Shown one piece after another: positions 12,943 to 24,699 of a DNA stretch of 64,000 nt (position 1 is the first letter of the stretch; every line of letters begins with the position of its first letter). Below the pieces are notes generated by a model. It did not search any database. It was not told the origin of the DNA and saw only the letters and a list, made by a program, of their open reading frames with translations. Source of the DNA: Onchocerca volvulus (Eukaryota > Nematoda > Chromadorea > Rhabditida > Onchocercidae). The position numbers and the translations under genes were made by a program. The DNA is taken from NCBI GenBank assembly GCA_000499405.2, contig HG738140.1, forward strand, positions 2,977,634 to 3,041,633, written 5' to 3'.

Positions 12943-15900
12943 ATGGCTGAACAGAATGAGATAAAAGCGAAACTTATGAACGAATTATCAAATGTGCTTA
13001 AACAAGCAACATCAGAATATCCATCCGGCGATGCACTCTCGAAGTAATTTCTTTCTTTTTTTTTTCCGTTTGGTAAGAAAACCATATTATTGAATAAAAT
13101 TCTGGTAAAATAATTGTTTTATTGTTGAACCGTTCATATTCAGCGTTGAATTTTTTGTTTGTCCGAAACAGCTTTGATTTTTAGGGAATCAACTCAAATA
13201 CTTTGTAATACGATTGAAGCATTGTTCATTCATGGCTTGAAGAGAGCATTCTTTCACAAGAAACCACGAAGCTCAAGATATCCGGAACCGGTAAAAATTT
13301 TTACCGAACATCCTAAAAATATTTCCATTCTCCTTATTACAGAAGCTTGTTTAGTGAAAATGATATTTTCAGAATTTTTGGCCATTTGTTAGCAAATATA
13401 CGCATAAAGCAGTATTGGATCAAATAGCTACACTGAATCAGATAAAGACGGAAATAGGAAAGTCACGGGTAAATTAAATTTTTTTTCCTTATTGTTTAGA
13501 TAGAAAGAATTGTTCAATTGTTCTTGAATGCTATTTACGTTCAAGCTTACATCGCATGTTTATATTGCAAATATGTAAATTTTTATGTACTGCTTGCAGG
13601 CATGGGTCAGGATACTACTGAATGAAAATACAATAGAAAATTACTTAAATTTGCTGTCACGTAATATTGTTGTCTTAAGGTTAGTGGTGAACAGTAAATT
13701 AACACGAAATCAGCTTTTAAGATGAAAGACGGAACTTCCCTTGACTTTTCCGATTTATTTGAATTTTTTCTTTTTTATTTGCTTTTAGGTCTTTTTTAAC
13801 TATTTTAGAAGTCTTACGCCACTGATATTTTTTTCTTATATTCCATGAGCGGTATTTTTCTTGCCTTAATTTAAATGTTTCAGCAAGTTTTACGACAAAT
13901 GGGCTTTTCTAAGAGATACAGAACGCATGAATATACTATCAGGTTATATAAAGGGACTGACAAGATTGACTGTCGAGGCGCCCATAAATAGTTTCTCTCT
14001 TAATACTTGGACTCCTACTCCACTGATACTTTCTGGTTTGATAACTGGAGAACCTGCAAGATGTGAGTTAAATTCTTGATTTCGTAAATTATATTTTGGT
14101 TCTATAATTTAATTTATTTTGGAGCAGTTACTGATATTCAAACAATTTTCAGATTGCTTAACTTCTCAGACTTTTGGACTACTTAATTTTTCATTTTTGC
14201 AGACATTTTTTATATCCACAAAGGTAGCCTTTTATTTCAGTAAAACAGTTAGCAAAGAGTCGTTGTCGTTCGCTGAGCATGCTCGAGGATACGGAAATTG
14301 CTGAAAATGCATTAGAGTCTTTGTGCGGTTCTACAGAATTATCCCTTTCTTCGGACGCAGGAGATTCCGATAGTTAGTTTGTGTTCAGTAAAGAATTCCC
14401 TCGATTTGTTTTTTTCCCGCGAATGTTTTGATTGTGGTTTCTTGTTTTCTCTGTCTCTCTTTTTTACTCATTCTTGCTATCAATGTTTTTTAAGCAGCTG
14501 GACGGGAAGTTGATGTTTCTTCTGTTTATTCGCATCCATCAATGCTTGATGGAGAGAATATTTATCTCCCAGCTTTGAATGCCGCAAACAGTTCTGTACT
14601 TTCAAATCCAGTTCCTGAAGACAGCATCTTAAATTACGATCCTCATCAGGTTCAATTAATGATTTTCTGGCGTTCTGCATTATCCAAATAATACCGACTT
14701 AAGTCATGTGTCAATTTGATTCATCCTGTTCACCTGACTTAGAAAATGTCCTATTTATCTCTCTACTTCAGTCGTGCTCCAGAAACTTTGTTTGTATGGT
14801 GGTGGTATTCTAATCTGCTGGTTTGAATTCATGCACAACTTTTATTTCGAAAAAGATGGCGGTTTCTCATTCCAGATACGAGTAATTAGGAGTACCCATC
14901 GCCGTGTTCGGCGTTCATCTAAAAGTAGCAGTGTTGGCAGTTCAAAGAGTTCCAGAAATGAGTCCAAACCAACTACACCTAGCGAGTCGCAAAATGTAGG
15001 TTTTAATAAATAAATTACTATAAAATCGGACTAGAAAGATAAGTTGGAATGTAAAATTTTTTTCATGCAGAAAGTATCCCATAGTCGAAATGAATTATGT
15101 ATTGAATAATTAAGAAGAATTCTTAAAAGAAATTGATTAAAGCAATGAATTTTTCTTTTAAGGTAGAGGAGGTTGGAAAAGAAACGAAAATTTTCGAAGA
15201 ATCTTATGACAATATGCAGCAAACTATATCTTCAACCCATACATTAAATAACGAAAATAAAGAAAATCAGGATCAGACGACTCGAGCGTAGTAATATTTT
15301 TATTTATCACTCTTTTTTTTTTTTTTTTTTTTTACATTCAATATGTATTTTAGCGAGGAAAAAGCGGTGAAAGTGAAAGAGGATAAATCATTTGGATCAG
15401 ACAGTGAATTATCAATGAACAATGAGTTTACAATCCATGGAATGTCGAAAAGTTCACAAAATGACTCAGGAAATTGGATTGGTTCATGTGCCATATCTGA
15501 CGGTTCTGTTTTGTTATTTTTATGAGTGCTGAATTACTGTACATATCGGTAACTGGTTTATTCGACTCGGGCATCCTTTTGGTATAGAGTAATGCGCTTA
15601 GACAGCAAAAACAGCGAAATACATGTTTCATTATCTTGAAATAAGTTAACAGAACAGTATATTTTCGCTCTATATAATTGAGATTATTAATGATACGGAA
15701 AATTTCCATGCTAATAAACCGTTAAGCAGTTTGGCATTATTATGATGAAGTTTTGAGATAATCTGCTGTCGAGATTTCTGATAATTGATAAAATCCATTA
15801 ACTTATATTTTTAATTTTCTTGCTTCTTTCTCTTAAGTCGTTGAGGGATTATTCATGTTACTCTCATCTTTTTTTTAGGTGTGGCTGATGATATCAATCT

Positions 15901-18900
15901 AGAAAATTCTATACAGGGTACGCCATATAATGTTCTTTATAATCTTTGTCCTGCGATCTCAGTCGATAATGAACAGTCTTTCACTGCATCAGGAAGCAAA
16001 ATCGGAAGTATGTCGAAAAAATCATCAGACGTGGAACTGGTAGTTCTATTTGTCGAGCATTTTATATTTTTCTATATCTAGCTTCAACTTTTTTACTTGA
16101 ACGATTTAAAAATTTGTTCCAGAAACGATCGGTGTCCATGCAAGATGATTTACATATGTCAGAGCATTATATTGAAGGGAATAGCCTTCTTGGTAAAGGC
16201 TGGATTGTTCATAATCATTGCGAAGCTGAGCCTTTTGTTAGTTATTTAACAGAGCAATTTTTGTTTTTTGCAGCGCTTTTATTAAAGATATATAATTTGG
16301 TGAGCAATGTCACTTTGAAATTCCCATTTGGAGGTTGGTCAAGCTTCAAAAATGTCTTCATCGACTAACACAGATTCTTCTCGAAATCTTGAGATGGAAA
16401 TAAGAAATGTTCTTGAAGCTTCGAATGAGGTAATTCAGGTCTAGTTAAACCTTAAATTTAAATTCTTTTTATTAGCTGCTGTTGATTGTCTTCTTAACGA
16501 CATTGATTCAGCTCTTTTTTTTCCTATCTGTTCTAATTTCACATTTGCTGTACGTGCAATTTCCTGTGAATGTGTTAAGGAATTCTCTCATTTTATAACT
16601 CTTATTTTTGTGGAAATGACTGCAAAGTTTTCTGCTATTTGTTTACTCTTGCAAATGTTGTAAAATATGCGATATTGTTTGTACAGCATGCATAATTATT
16701 GTAGGTGGTGAATCAGAAACATTCGGATAATGGTAGTCTTAGTGATGGAATTCCGGTATTTGAAAAAGTAGAAAATTTGTTGCAGTGTTCTAGCGATGAT
16801 GTTAACACATCATTTTCCATATCAGATCATCAAGGAGCTGTACTTTCCAAGGAACCAAAATCAGAAGTTTGTTTCTAGGTTATTCGTTCCTGATTTCTAT
16901 TCGCTTCAGTAAAATGAAATTATTTAATGCAGTGATCACTTCTTTTTTCTTTTTGATTAATTTAGATTGATTCAAATGGGGATGTTTCTCAATTTTCGGA
17001 CGAAATATTGATTAATATTTTGACATCGATTCCTCATGAGAAGGGCCTTGATTCTCAAGATTTTCGCTGTTTTACATGTAGAAAATCAATTGGTCCAACA
17101 TTTGCTTCATACAGGTTTATTTTTGTTATATATATAAATAAATAAATAAATAAATAAATATATAAATATAAATATATATATATGTATATATATAATCATT
17201 GCCCTAGTGAAATCTTGCAATTCACTTTATTGTATATTATAATCAGCAATACCTGAACTATGCTTTTCATCACAGTATCTTAACAGCTTTGCACTAGATG
17301 TCAATTTCGGGGTGATGGTGGATTTATTTCTACATTTCGTTTTTTTTCGTTTTTCTTTTTAGATTCAACTTAGAAATAAAATTGTTTCAGGAAGTGTTGT
17401 TTTGACGAAAAATATTATTGTGATGGATGTTTTAATAGAGGTGAGGAAAGTGTTATTCCATCGCGTTTAATTCGTAACTGGGATGGACATCCAAGATTTG
17501 TTTGTAGGAGCAACATGAATTTCATTGAAAGCATTAGAGATAAAGCTGTTCTTCACCTCGATCAAATCAATCCCCATCTATATACACACTGCCATGCTTT
17601 AAATACTGTGAAGGTGCTTATTTGTTATCTTTGTGCGTAGTGATGTATTTTCAATCTCTCAAACTGATAAGTATTGTATTTTGCCTTTAATAGGATAATT
17701 TAAGTTTATAAATCTGAGAAATTTAAACCGCTGTTTGTGAAACTTCATAAAAAAGTGTTAATTAGTCATTTTTCGAGATTTATATGTTGTCATTTTTCGT
17801 ACCACAGTTAGTAGTTATATGATACTAGTTGATTGGATAACATTGATAACTTTGGTAATATAGAAATTTATTTAATATATCTTTATTCTTTGAAAAAGAA
17901 AAATTTTTTTTTTCTAGTTCCTGAGAGAGAAATTGTCATTGTCGGCAATGTATCTTCAATCGTGTCGAAAGTCAGTTGCTGAAGATTTAGAAAGTCGCGT
18001 TTGGCCTAAAGATTATCTTTATAAAGATATCCACTTGTATTCATTTGCAGTATGCTTTTTTTTTTTTTTTTTTTTTTTTTTCGAAGTAATGAAGAAAATG
18101 ATTGAGATCACTGAGCTTTTTCAACTTTAAAAACTTGATATGATGGATTTTTTTTTATGACAAATCAAATTCAGAATTATTAGAAAAAAAAAGAGGAAAA
18201 CGTGAAGTGCTTAGCAGATTCATTATTTCGGTTCGGCAAACAGTGTACTCCAAATAATCGCTCATAAGTTACATTTCGAAAATCACTGTATTATTTGCAT
18301 TCTTCAGTTACTTCCCATACTTAGTATCAGATGAAATATAAGCATAGGGATCACCTTGACAAATGGAATGTACAACTCGATAATCAGATATTTTGTCGCA
18401 AGTTTTATCCAGTTTTAGAAATCGTACTGAAATAAATCAAATATCGCATCTGAATTGAATAGTTTTTCCAGTCATCTTTTAAAAGAATTTTTTTCCACGG
18501 AATTCAGTAGTTTTTCAGGATTTATTAACAGTACTGTCAGGTTATATGGAAACCCATTTGAACAATTTGTTAAATTTCACCACAGAGCACATTCGACGAT
18601 GTTTGCTATGTTCCCAAAAAGGTTTCATATGTGAAATTTGTTCTTCTGCTGAAGTTATTTATCCATTTCAACTAGAAATAACGTCGCGAGTAAGTTTTGC
18701 AACTGTATTTTTGCACAGTTTTGCAGGCATATAACTTGTTAATTTGTTAAAATCTTGAGATTTATTGATTTTTTGAGTTTAATTTTTCCAGTGGTGATTT
18801 TTATAGGTTATGGAACGTAGAAATTTTAGCAGTTGAAATGATAATATACTATAATATAACATAAGTGAAACACAAGACCTCTTCATTCTGTAACTTTTTT

Positions 18901-19170
18901 TTTGCAAAAAATGTAGGTACTATGTGATAGAAATTTTGATAATTTTAATAGTTTGAAATCATTTTTTCTTATTTTCAAATGCTATTATAAAATATAAAAT
19001 ATAAGCATCTCTTATATAATTTGTGAAAATTTTAGTGTCTGGAATGTTTTTCGGTATATCACAAGAACTGTTTAGAAAAGCAGCGGTGCCCAAAGTGTAC
19101 TCGACGAGAGCGGTATATGCAACAACAACCGAATATTGGTTCCCAACATTTACTTCTTGATATGGATTAA
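12943..19170 (+). CDS. rub-1: Rubicon family autophagy regulator (RUN + Rubicon-homology domain)
   Basis: Nineteen exons: 12943-13043, 13185-13290, 13373-13468, 13600-13679, 13884-14062, 14241-14372, 14495-14649, 14876-14995, 15163-15287, 15354-15502, 15879-16039, 16123-16236, 16334-16429, 16705-16866, 16966-17114, 17391-17613, 17918-18049, 18519-18689, 19036-19170. All junctions keep phase, giving 861 aa. Residues about 35-190 form a RUN domain (TIEALFIHGLKRAF; NFWPFVSKYTHKAVLDQ; SRAWVRILLNE). The middle is Ser-rich and probably disordered. From about residue 620 comes the Rubicon-homology zinc-binding domain: CFTCRKSIGP, CCFDEKYYCDGC, SRLIRNWD, CLLCSQKGFICEIC, CLECFSVYHKNC and CPKCTRRERY. 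Rubicon proteins bind Rab7 through this domain and restrain autophagosome and endosome maturation through the PI3K-III/UVRAG complex (family knowledge). RUN plus Rubicon-homology without PH or C1 domains argues against PLEKHM1. A poly-A signal lies at 19609. Confidence 0.9.
17125..17197. repeat. AAAT/TA microsatellite in Rubicon intron 15
   Basis: Tandem AAAT units followed by alternating TA lie just downstream of the exon 15 donor at 17115. Simple repeat with no coding potential. Confidence 0.8.
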
Positions 19171-19608
19171 AACTTTCGAAATCAACTTTTTGAAGATTTT
19201 CGGTTATATTTTAACTGAAATTTAGTTTTTTTCTTGCATAATACCAAAGGCATATCGAGGTTGAAGCATTGGCAAAAAAAATTACTCTGTTTATTAAATT
19301 TCTTTATTCATTTCTTTCAACGAAATCTTAGTCGTTGTGGCTTAATTTTCCATCCGTTACAATACTTTTCGAAGAAATTTTTGATGTTAACGAGTTTATT
19401 AGATATAGAGATATTTTCTTAGTATTTTATATCACTTATGTATATACTATGCATACATCGTCTTTTTTCATGTTTTTAGAAATTGCTTTAGCGCTTGATG
19501 AAATATTAATGATTTATATGTAAATTGCATTTGCTGTATATGATAATTGTGCGGATGATTTATACATAAACTAATTTGCTCAAATGTTTACGAATAGATT
19601 AGAAAAAA

Positions 19609-19614
19609 AATAAA
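19609..19614 (+). terminator. Poly-A signal of the Rubicon homologue
   Basis: AATAAA lies 439 bp after the stop codon. The intervening 3' UTR is AT-rich without other features. It is the first canonical hexamer I noticed downstream on this strand. Confidence 0.5.
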
Positions 19615-19974
19615 TGTAATATAAGATCTCTGTTTTCTCCTTTTATTTTAATATAAATCATGCAAAAAAAAAAGGCGCAAATTAATTCATCATTGATGAA
19701 TTAAATGAATGATAATTAGGAACAAAAAGTAATTCGGAGAATTTGAAATAGTTCCAATCCCAAGCATTTATAAGATTTAAATTTCGCAAAAACTACCATT
19801 CCAACTAGAGTGGTGCTTTTAATAGCTCTTTCCAGTAGCTTTATTCCTTTGTATATTTGTTGCTGTTTCAACTGATCATGTCGATTTATAATACTGATAT
19901 ACTATTTTTCTCGATATCAAAAATTTCGATATCTTTCATAATCAAAATATGATAGCAATGTAAATGAATAAAAT

Positions 19975-20007
19975 GGGCTCCAACATGTCGGTTATAGATT
20001 GGAGCCC
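19975..20007. other. Hairpin GGGCTCCAA / TTGGAGCCC
   Basis: A perfect 9-bp inverted repeat (19975-19983 and 19999-20007) with a 15-base loop stands out in AT-rich DNA because its stem is GC-rich. AATGAATAAAAT-like words flank both arms. Its role is unknown: it could be the tip of a decayed inverted-repeat element. Confidence 0.45.
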
Positions 20008-20649
20008 GCATGTATTCAATTCATTTTATTAGTCATATAAAATATATCAATGTATAATTACATCACATAATCGATCGTATTTTTTGACATACAAAATTGT
20101 TGGACTTGAAAATTATGCCATTTTTAAATTTGTGAACAAAAATTGTCCTATCTCTAGATTTCCCATTTTCTTAAAAACAAATATGAGAAGTAATGTTCAA
20201 TCTTTAGTGAATAAATCGGCCAAAGAAATAAAGTTTCAAATTCATTTTTAAACTTTTTAATGATAAATGATATTGTTTTTTTTCCTCAAAAATTTCTAAA
20301 AAAGTATTTTGATCATCATATAGTATTGAAAGATATATCACTACATTTCTCCATAATAGAAGATTAATACCTTTTTTTTGCAAGGGATTACAAAGAATAA
20401 TTTAATCATAATTCGAAATATTTTAAGCATTTCATCCTGAAGGATAATTAGATAATCCGGGAAGAAAAAAAAAACGATTTTCAAATACTTCAAGATATAT
20501 CATCGAAAAAAAAAAATCAATTTACAAGTATATCATCGGAAAAAAAAGACCAAAAATTCCATAGGACTGGTCAATTGTCAGAGGTCAGATAAATTAGAAT
20601 AACCGTGATTTCTATCTCTAAAGCAAATGTACAACAGATAATATTGTAT

Positions 20650-21036
20650 TTCTTGTTCCGGAAATTTACAGATACATCTGCTTTAGAACCAATGTATATG
20701 TAAGCATCCGGAAAAGATAATATATTTGTAAGCATATGTATAGGTAACTTCCGGAAAAGATAATACTGCCAAAGAAGTAAACAAAGGAAATAACAACCCA
20801 TTTATCCAAAAAACCACAAGAAAACAAACAACAAATTTGGGAAAAACACTAGACTGAAAACTTTGGTGAGACTAAAACCAATAATTAATACACCAACAAA
20901 ACTACCTAAGAACCCCAAACTGATAAGATAATTATATACTTTCGAAAAAGATAAAATATTCGTAAGTTTCCGGAAAAGATGATAATACAAACAGATAAAT
21001 TTTGTGCCTCCTTTTCCGGGAACTCTTCTGTATACA

Positions 21037-21070
<34 letters not shown>

Positions 21071-21225
21071 AAAACTCTTAAATAACTTTTACAACTCTTA
21101 CAAAAAAACTCGAAATTCGAAACTCTTACGCTTACATATATTTAAACTTCCGGAAAATATGATAGAATACTACCTGTTAGATAATTCTCTCATATACGTA
21201 TAAACTTCCGGAAAAAGAAGCACAC
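20650..21225 (+). repeat. Degenerate array of TTCCGGAA-containing repeats
   Basis: The word CTTCCGGAAAAGATAATA, or close variants, recurs near 20654, 20708, 20751, 20941, 20970, 21148 and 21206. It is often preceded by an ATATGTATA-like stretch. Spacing is irregular (about 30-190 bp), so this is a decayed satellite or a scattered motif cluster rather than a clean tandem. A run of about 31 A at 21038-21068 interrupts it. Confidence 0.55.
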
Positions 21226-21296
21226 AATCATTCTTATAAAAATTATTCCTATCAAAACATACTTTCGGTGAAAAAAAAAAAAGCTATTCATCCGTC

Positions 21297-21575
21297 TTAC
21301 GATTCTTTTTTCGTGAAAAATTTGATCAATTCTGATACTTTGCTAGGATTTATTTGATTTACTCGAATATTCTCTGTTAATTTGCTTGTTTTATCATAAA
21401 GAATAACCCAGTGATCAATTTGCTTGGATATTTGCTTGTAACATAAACGATACAACAAAACATCGATGCTATCGTTTTTTTTTTTTTTTTTTCCAATCGT
21501 TGTGAAACTATTGACGTCTGAGCCAGCCATCCTACCTATCAAATTCTGTTGAAATAAGACTTTTCTTGTTAGCAC
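21297..21575 (-). CDS. Possible small coding element, unrecognised
   Basis: A minus-strand open frame with protein-like composition follows the acceptor TATTTCAACAG. It contains MAGSDVNSFTTIGKKKKK and IDVLLYRLCYKQISKQIDHW, and ends in a Lys/Glu-rich stretch at a TAA that could also be read as a donor (GTAAGA). The ISKQIDHWVIL segment recurs in two other places in this window (44120-44187 minus and 59111-59165 plus), with amino-acid sense largely kept. It may therefore belong to a repetitive, perhaps mobile, gene family. A long A-run in the middle (poly-Lys) suggests decay. No family is recognised. Confidence 0.3.
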   Translation of the reverse strand: MLTRKVLFQQNLIGRMAGSDVNSFTTIGKKKKKNDSIDVLLYRLCYKQISKQIDHWVILYDKTSKLTENIRVNQINPSKVSELIKFFTKKES

Positions 21576-21662
21576 ACCTGTTGTTTCACTTCATTTTTTA
21601 TCATTTGTCTCCGTAACAATTTTTTTGGTGACTACAAACATCAACATATATCATCACAAACA

Positions 21663-21793
21663 TATCTCATATATATTGTATGTGTGTATGTGTGTATGCG
21701 CATGTGTATGTATGTATGTGGCATGTCTACATACATGCATGCATGCATGCATGTGTGTATGTATGAATGTATATGTATGTATATGTAAATATG
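21663..21793. repeat. TGTATG/TGCA microsatellite
   Basis: Alternating GTAT, GTGT, GCAT and TGCATGCA units over about 130 bp. Open frames through it on both strands are repeat artefacts (Cys/Val/Tyr or Ile/His/Tyr runs). Confidence 0.85.
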
Positions 21794-21889
21794 CTTTCCA
21801 TTCTGATTCATAGCTATTACCAAATTTTCGTTATAAACGTCCTCAAACTGATTGCTTTTTTTGAAATTTTTCTTTGAGCTTTCTTTCAA

Positions 21890-23484
21890 CCAAATTTATG
21901 TCTTTTTTTTTGTTGATTATATCTATCTTCAAGTTGCTTATTCATTATTTAATTAAGCATTTAATTTGTACTTAAGTAAAAGCTAATTTATGAAATGCAT
22001 ATACTATCCTTTAATTATGATATTTTGTAAAATAAAAAAATAAAAAAAAGAGGGAAATTGATTAGAAATAATCGGGAATGCATTCCGTGAATTTTGATAT
22101 TGTGTTGTTGTAAAGGACAAGTTTAAACCATCTGATATCGCTGACTTTTAGAGCTTAAATTATAAATATTTTTGAACCATGCAATTATCATTTTGATTTT
22201 TGTAGCTTAAATTTTCAATATTTTTAAATCACCTAATATCTTGACTTCTGGAGCTTCGACGATCACAATCACTGCACGTTAGATATTTCACGCAATCTTC
22301 TCATCTCCTATATTCATTTCCATGCGTCAAATCCATTTTTTTTTTAATTTTTTTTTTTTTTTTTACATTACTTCGACGATAACGATCGTCTGGACAAGTC
22401 ATATATCATCTTGTCTGAAAGGACAAACAAACAGTGCAATGATTCGTATAACTTTACCGATTAAATTCATCCAATGATCGATGATGGCATTGTTTCGATG
22501 CTTGCTCACTATTTCCGAAATATTGTCTTGAATTATTTGGGTAATTTCTAAGTTTTATCACATATAAAACTGATGATTAATTAAGATGAATAATTTAACT
22601 TATCATTCGAATTGCTAATATTTTCATCATATTTTTTTTTTGGACTTTCTTTATTTGCTTTCAGTTAAGCACCAATAATTTGTCTCTAAGATCAGAAAAT
22701 TTCATAATAATAGAATAATTGATAAAGATAGAAATTAAAAAGTTATTATAAGCAATTATAAATATCTATTATTGCAGATATTATGATGGAAAATTGATAT
22801 TAATCGGCTGAAATTATTTTAATGATAGTTTGAAATTAGTGCTTTTCTTTTTATATCTAAAAAGTTGTTTTTTTTCCTTTTTTTTTTTTGCTGCAATAGC
22901 AATGGGCAAAAATCGGCTACCTTTTAAATTTAACATCATTTAATTGATTGACTAATTACTGGAAGTTTTTATTAGCATTACTTGTTACTGATTGTTTATT
23001 ACATCATTCTATTTGCTTAAAGAAATGGTGTAAAATTAATCTTCTACATTTTGATACATAAATTTTTCATATCATATTTAAATGATAATGATTGCAGGTT
23101 TGTTTCGAAAGTAAAACAAATTATCTTATTCATAATGATGTCCCAATTCAAAAAAAAATAAATAAAAAAATAAAAAAAATCTATTTCAATTTTTAATTCG
23201 AGAGCAAACATCAACTTATTTCAATTTGACCTTATGTAATCCAGACTTAAACGTATTACTTTTGGAGCTGGATAGTGAAATGAATTTTACAATTATCATA
23301 AATTATATAAATCTTTCAATCAATAATACCATGCGAAAATTTTGATGAAAAATGATTTATTTCGAGCTGTAAATTTTATTTAACATTTAAGAAAATATCT
23401 AATAAAAATTTGTTGAATAATGAGAAAATTATTTTTATGCTCATAAAAATAATTATAACATTTATTAGAAGAGTTATCATTTTA
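21890..23484. other. Intergenic, nothing recognised
   Basis: AT-rich intergenic DNA with poly-T/poly-A tracts near 22340, 22870 and 23150. No coding, RNA or repeat signal strong enough to report. Confidence 0.5.
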
Positions 23485-23786
23485 AAAAAGTGGAATATAT
23501 GGAAATGAAATAAATTGATCATAATCTACCTCACAATTATTTTCATCCGAAAATATCTATAATTTTTAGAAATTGCTTCGAATTCAATTATTTATTCCTT
23601 ATAATGGTTAATTTAAGGCTTCAGTACTAAAAAAAAAAAGTAGAATATATGGAAAAGAAATAAATTGATCATAATCTATTTCGTTACTATATTTGTCCCG
23701 AAAATATCTATAATTTTTAGAAATTGCTTCTAAAATCGAATATCTGTTCCCCCATAATGATTGCTTTAAAGCTTCAATAAAACAGG
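23485..23786. repeat. ~150-bp tandem duplication, two copies
   Basis: The block beginning AAAAAGTGGAATATATGGAAA is followed at about 23635 by a second copy beginning AAAAAGTAGAATATATGGAAA. Both contain AATTGATCATAATCTA and CGAAAATATCTATAATTTTT, and both end in GGCTTCAGTAC / AGCTTCAATAA-like sequence. Divergence is moderate. The first bases of a third copy may follow at 23808. Confidence 0.65.
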
Positions 23787-23837
23787 TAATTCCGGGTTGC
23801 TAATTTCAAAAAAAAAAAAAGTGGTTAAATTGTCATT

Positions 23838-24115
23838 TTGATGTGTCATCCATCTGTAATGATTTGTCTGGCTGTATTGCTGAGTGGCCGAGTACGCCCA
23901 AAACCAGTTTTTGAATTGAATTTGAAGGCGACGATAACGATGACATCTTCTAGTCGTTTGTGCTTTTGCTTTGGATGGGTGTACAGATTAAGTCGGCCAC
24001 ACGCGATTCAAGTCAACCCATTTTTGTCCGTCGTAAGTCAATTTATAGAATTTGCGTGTTCGTTTCGCAAATCATCCGCCATCCAAGCTACCTTACGCAA
24101 AACGGTTTTTTTTTT
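23838..24115. promoter_or_regulatory. GC-richer island upstream of Melted homologue
   Basis: This stretch has clearly higher G+C and many CpGs (for example CCGAGTACGCCC, GGCGACGATAACG, CGGCCACACGCG). It stands between AT-only flanks about 2.2 kb before the Melted start. An open frame of 96 codons runs through it on the plus strand but looks like chance: Ser/Cys/Phe-rich, no homology recognised. A promoter or non-coding 5' exon of the downstream gene is the most economical reading, but this is inference from composition. Confidence 0.3.
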
Positions 24116-24280
24116 TTGTAGCCCATAAAAAAAGCCCCATTCTTTTTTAGAAATTATTTAATTTGTAAATGGATGCTTTGGAAATATTGCATGTGGGAAT
24201 TTCAATGTATTGCATGCTTCACTCCAGTGTCGGTCATTCTCCAATAAATTCAAATCTTGAAATTTGCATGTTTCTATACC

Positions 24281-24692
24281 TAAACTTTTAATGGATTTAG
24301 ATTTTTCCGCAAATTTCTCTTTACGCAATCAGTTCTCAGCAACAGAATGCTATCGACTTTGCTGTGGAACATTTTTGTTTTGGAAATTTCAGTTATATCA
24401 AAAAAGTATTTTATATCTAAATTTTTAATGGGTTTAGATTTTTTTCATTGATTCCTCTTTACGTTACCAGTTTTTCAATATCAGAATGCTATTAGCTTTA
24501 TTGCGAAGCATTTTTGTTTTAGAAATTTCAACTATATTAAAAAAGTATTTTATATCTGAATTTTTTTGTTGGGCTTAGATTCTTTCACCGATTCCTCCTC
24601 TTTATACAATCAATTTTCAGCATTAAAAATATTATTGGCTTTATTGCGGGGCATTTTTGTTTTAGAAATTTCAATTATATCAAAAAAAAAAA
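24281..24692. repeat. ~138-bp tandem repeat, three copies
   Basis: Three units begin near 24281, 24418 and 24557. Each contains a TTTTTAATGGGTTTAGATT-like start, a TCTCTTTACGCAATCAG-like centre, and GCATTTTTGTTTTAGAAATTTC toward the end. Units differ by substitutions and small indels. Non-coding. Confidence 0.75.
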
Positions 24693-24699
24693 AATATCT

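Noticed and set aside
14119..14304. Plus-strand frame of 61 codons
   Set aside because: It lies in Rubicon intron 5; the true exon 6 starts at 14241 in another frame, as shown by phase with exons 5 and 7.
15428..15709. Minus-strand 93-codon frame
   Set aside because: Shadow of Rubicon exon 10 and the following intron; no independent coding signal.
21625..21889. Open frames on both strands rich in Cys/Val/Tyr or Ile/His/Tyr
   Set aside because: They are translations of the TGTATG/TGCA microsatellite.
23838..24128. 96-codon frame as a gene
   Set aside because: Composition is Ser/Cys/Phe-rich, with no splice context and no recognised family; the GC-richer DNA makes long chance frames easier.
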